Shown here: positions 63,035 to 64,000 of the stretch, piece by piece
Layout: each line of letters opens with the position of its first letter
How positions within the stretch are numbered: position 1 is the first letter of the stretch
NCBI GenBank assembly: GCA_020152595.1
Contig: JAIGNY010002249.1
Location: 728,001-792,000, forward strand
DNA from: Chiridota heheva
Lineage: Eukaryota; Echinodermata; Holothuroidea; Apodida; Chiridotidae
DNA: 64,000 nucleotides
Reading direction: 5' to 3'
The notes under the pieces: generated by a model
Databases searched by the model: none
What the model was told of the DNA's origin: nothing
Seen by the model: only the letters and a program-made list of their open reading frames with translations
Program-made: the position numbers and the translations under genes

Positions 63035-63685
63035 GTAAGAGGTCATGACTTTAAAGGTGTATGGATAGCTAGGAGCAATTGTACCTAACCTGTATAAATA
63101 TGAATTTTAAAAAAAACATTTTGAAAGAAATATCCTCCTCCAACATCATCCTTGAAACTTTCATTTTCCAAAATATTGATAATGACCATTTCTTTTTCTT
63201 TTAAATTTTTTGCAGTTTTGAAAATTGTGCAATTTCTACCCAAGCAAAGTTTGAAAGGCACATTTGCATTTCAGAAAATAATCACAATTTTTGTTTTAAA
63301 TTTTAAACTTAAAGAGTTGTTATCGCCTCAAAACCAATTGTAATGATGTCATTAAGTACATGGCATATACTTAATGACATCATCAAAAATTAAATAGGGC
63401 CTTTGTTTTACAATCGTTCAGAGATTCAGAGAAGCGTACTTTGTGTGTATGAAGATTAGGTACATGCACGTACGTTATATGCATGGAGCTGAACAGAGCT
63501 GTACAAATTTGTTGTTTATTCATGAAGATGTCAACTGAAATAAACTCCGTTAATAGCTCCATGGTTTAATTTAAATGAGAGAAAAATGACAAAAACAAAC
63601 AAACTGTTGACTTGATGAGATTCAAACATATTACGTTTGGCACAAAAGAAATTTTCTCGAACGCCATTGACTTTATCCATTCAGC
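63035..63685. other. Start of intron 20, nothing recognised
   Basis: AT-rich intron. A palindrome (TGATGTCATTAAGTACATGG against CCATGT-type reverse) lies near 63340-63390. Exon 21 of AGL was not found. Confidence 0.45.
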
Positions 63686-63689
63686 CACA

Positions 63690-64000
63690 TCTGACCCCTC
63701 ATTGAGACTTTAACCATTCGGTCAAATCAATGCTTGATGGAGAGAGCTTGACTTTATCCATTCAGCTACATCGACGCGTGATTAAGAGGGATCGACACTT
63801 CATCCATTCGCCCACATTGATGCTTGATTGAGAGGGATCGACTTTATCCATTTGGCCACATGGACGCTTGATTGAGAGGTTTGACTTCATCCATTTGACC
63901 ACATTGATGCTTGATTGAGAGGGCTCGACTTTATCCATTCAGCCACATCGATGCTTGATTAAGAGGGATCGACTTTATCCATTCGGCCAAATCGATGTTT
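63690..64000. repeat. 44-bp tandem repeat running off the window
   Basis: About seven units of GACTTTATCCATTC(A/G)GCCAC followed by ATCGATGCTTGATTGAGAGG and GATC. The units are diverged and continue past the window end. Confidence 0.9.

Overview
The window is animal nuclear DNA. One protein-coding gene runs through all of it on the + strand: the gene for glycogen debranching enzyme (AGL: 4-alpha-glucanotransferase plus amylo-alpha-1,6-glucosidase). Twenty exons are placed by homology, GT-AG splice sites and codon phase. They cover about 1,138 codons, from the middle of the glucanotransferase half to deep in the glucosidase half. The N-terminal and C-terminal parts of the gene lie outside the window. 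The exons total about 3.4 kb; the other 60 kb is intron. Very large introns, many tandem repeats and the repeat types suggest a marine invertebrate, perhaps an echinoderm or another invertebrate deuterostome. The species cannot be fixed from the sequence.

Layout. Exon 1 (268-376) is followed by a 17 kb intron holding a hAT-like element, a 1.5 kb 17/18-bp minisatellite, a broken CR1/L2-type LINE, a 1.8 kb hairpin-forming 29-bp minisatellite, and 3' pieces of an I-like LINE. Exons 2-4 (17.4-26.3 kb) flank a transposon-in-transposon block and a 1.75 kb 20-bp minisatellite. Exons 4-9 (26.0-40.9 kb) carry the three GH13 catalytic motifs; their introns hold a LINE endonuclease fragment, tRNA-derived SINEs, a terminal-inverted-repeat element, a (TTA)n tract and further minisatellites. 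Exons 10-14 (44.8-52.8 kb) sit among many LINE 3' ends, foldback elements and a long-range inverted repeat. Exons 15-20 (55.3-63.0 kb) encode most of the glucosidase domain present here; they are separated by two SINEs, a 19-bp minisatellite related to one 22 kb upstream, and a 20-bp AT-rich minisatellite that runs into the acceptor of exon 18.

No second cellular gene, RNA gene, promoter or new multi-gene system was found. The long open frames in the minisatellites come from stop-free repeat units. The points most worth checking are the splice-phase conflict between exons 13 and 14 (a 26-nt microexon or an alternative AG), the minisatellite at the exon 18 acceptor, the shared 19-bp repeat, the fact that every I-like LINE 3' end lies in the sense orientation, and the nested transposons.
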